From Phenylobacterium sp. (GTDB lineage: Bacteria > Pseudomonadota > Alphaproteobacteria > Caulobacterales > Caulobacteraceae): a DNA stretch of 5,784 nt. Where the stretch lies: contig JANXXA010000483.1 of assembly GCA_025350885.1 (NCBI GenBank), positions 1-5,784 of the forward strand. Reading direction: 5' to 3'. Under the pieces are notes generated by a model. The model made no database searches, was not told the DNA's origin, and was given only the letters and a program-made list of their open reading frames with translations. This document shows, piece by piece, positions 5,208 to 5,784 of this stretch (position 1 is the first letter of the stretch; each line of letters starts with the position of its first letter). The position numbers and the translations under genes are program-made.

Positions 5208-5784
5208 CTAAGCCCGGCGCGCGTTGGCCGGGACAGCCGCGGTCATCGCCGGGCCGATCTCGTCGTGGAGCACCAGGTCGGCGTAGGGGTCCAGGTCGGT
5301 GGGCTCGCGGTTGACGATGGCCAGCGCCGCGCCGTGACGCCGGGCCAGCTGCGGAAAGCCCGCCGCCGGATAGACCACCAGCGACGAGCCGAGCACCAGG
5401 AACAGGTCGCAGTCCCGGCACGCGGCCTCGGCGCGGGCCATCGGGCCGGCCGGCATGGCCTGGCCGAAGGAGATGGTGGCTGTCTTCACCAGCCCGCCGC
5501 AGACCCGGCACCGGGGGATCTCGCCGGCAGTCAGGAAGGGATCGCGCAGGTCCTCCAGCTCATGGCGCTCGGCGCAATCGAGGCAGGTGGCGTAACTGGC
5601 GTTGCCGTGCAGCTCGATCACCTGGTCGGCGGCGATGCCGGAGGCCTGGTGCAGGTTGTCGACGTTCTGGGTGATCACCGCGCTGGCCTTGCCCTGAGCG
5701 ACCAGCCGGGCGACGGCGGCATGGCCGGCGTTGGGCTGGCGGCCCACCCAGCCGGCGCGTCCGGAAAACACCCGCGTCCAGGCC
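5208..5784 (-). CDS. Sirtuin (SIR2-family NAD-dependent protein deacylase), N-terminus outside window
   Basis: This cytoplasmic enzyme would remove acyl groups from protein lysines, consuming NAD and releasing nicotinamide and O-acyl-ADP-ribose. The frame is open through the right edge (it begins ...A-W-T-R before VFSGRAG), so the N-terminal NAD-binding GAG and PDFRS-type motifs lie outside. Numbering from the V encoded at 5771, visible motifs are TQNVDNLH (34-41), the catalytic histidine H55 in ELHG, four zinc-binding cysteines (C63, C66, C88, C91), GSSLVVYPAA (128-137) and NRE (154-156). All key C-terminal elements are intact. The Tyr/Arg pair that marks desuccinylase-type sirtuins would lie upstream, so acyl preference cannot be judged. 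The gene converges on the secreted-protein gene with two bases between stop codons. I see no terminator hairpin between them, so read-through antisense transcription is possible. Confidence 0.93.
   Translation of the reverse strand, partial: AWTRVFSGRAGWVGRQPNAGHAAVARLVAQGKASAVITQNVDNLHQASGIAADQVIELHGNASYATCLDCAERHELEDLRDPFLTAGEIPRCRVCGGLVKTATISFGQAMPAGPMARAEAACRDCDLFLVLGSSLVVYPAAGFPQLARRHGAALAIVNREPTDLDPYADLVLHDEIGPAMTAAVPANARRA

Noticed and set aside
5101..5511. 136-codon minus-strand frame overlapping the sirtuin and secreted-protein gene ends
   Set aside because: It is out of frame with the conserved sirtuin motifs, and its Gly/Arg-rich translation is an artefact of the Pro/Ala-coding region.

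Overview
The window is high-GC DNA, most likely from an alphaproteobacterium and plausibly Caulobacterales or Sphingomonadales. The evidence is the GC-rich coding, a PEPxxWA-type PEP-CTERM protein, and a kaiC-kaiB pair without kaiA whose KaiC has a long C-terminal tail, as in purple alphaproteobacteria. The genus cannot be fixed from the sequence alone.

Left part (1-2044, minus strand): a tightly coupled kaiC-kaiB operon. kaiC and kaiB overlap by ATGA. kaiB in turn overlaps by ATGA the first codons of a third gene that runs off the left edge. KaiC has two RecA-like ATPase domains, a Ser-Ser pair at the autophosphorylation position and a predicted C-terminal coiled coil, which suggests a KaiA-independent hourglass-type timer. 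About 0.5 kb of apparently non-coding DNA (2045-2525) lies upstream. It holds the kaiC ribosome binding site, a hairpin and one candidate general-stress (EcfG-type) promoter.

Middle part (2526-4827): a two-gene minus-strand cassette flanked by two diverged direct copies of one sequence, namely a 5' leader, ribosome binding site and signal-peptide coding segment. The right copy (4723-4827) starts an intact small secreted-protein gene. The left copy (2526-2631) has lost its mature part and runs antisense into the cassette, so it looks like a gene remnant. The cassette encodes a PEPxxWA-CTERM protein (3832-4620) and, 28 bases downstream, a radical SAM/SPASM peptide maturase (2676-3803) resembling the GrrM-type cyclophane-forming enzymes. 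The PEP-CTERM protein has no signal peptide. In its place is about 58 residues of soluble sequence that could be a peptide leader or a fusion product. This is the part of the window most likely to hold an undescribed RiPP-like system.

Right part (4759-5784): the secreted small protein (plus strand), then a convergent sirtuin-type NAD-dependent deacylase (minus strand, cut by the right edge). Their stop codons are two bases apart.
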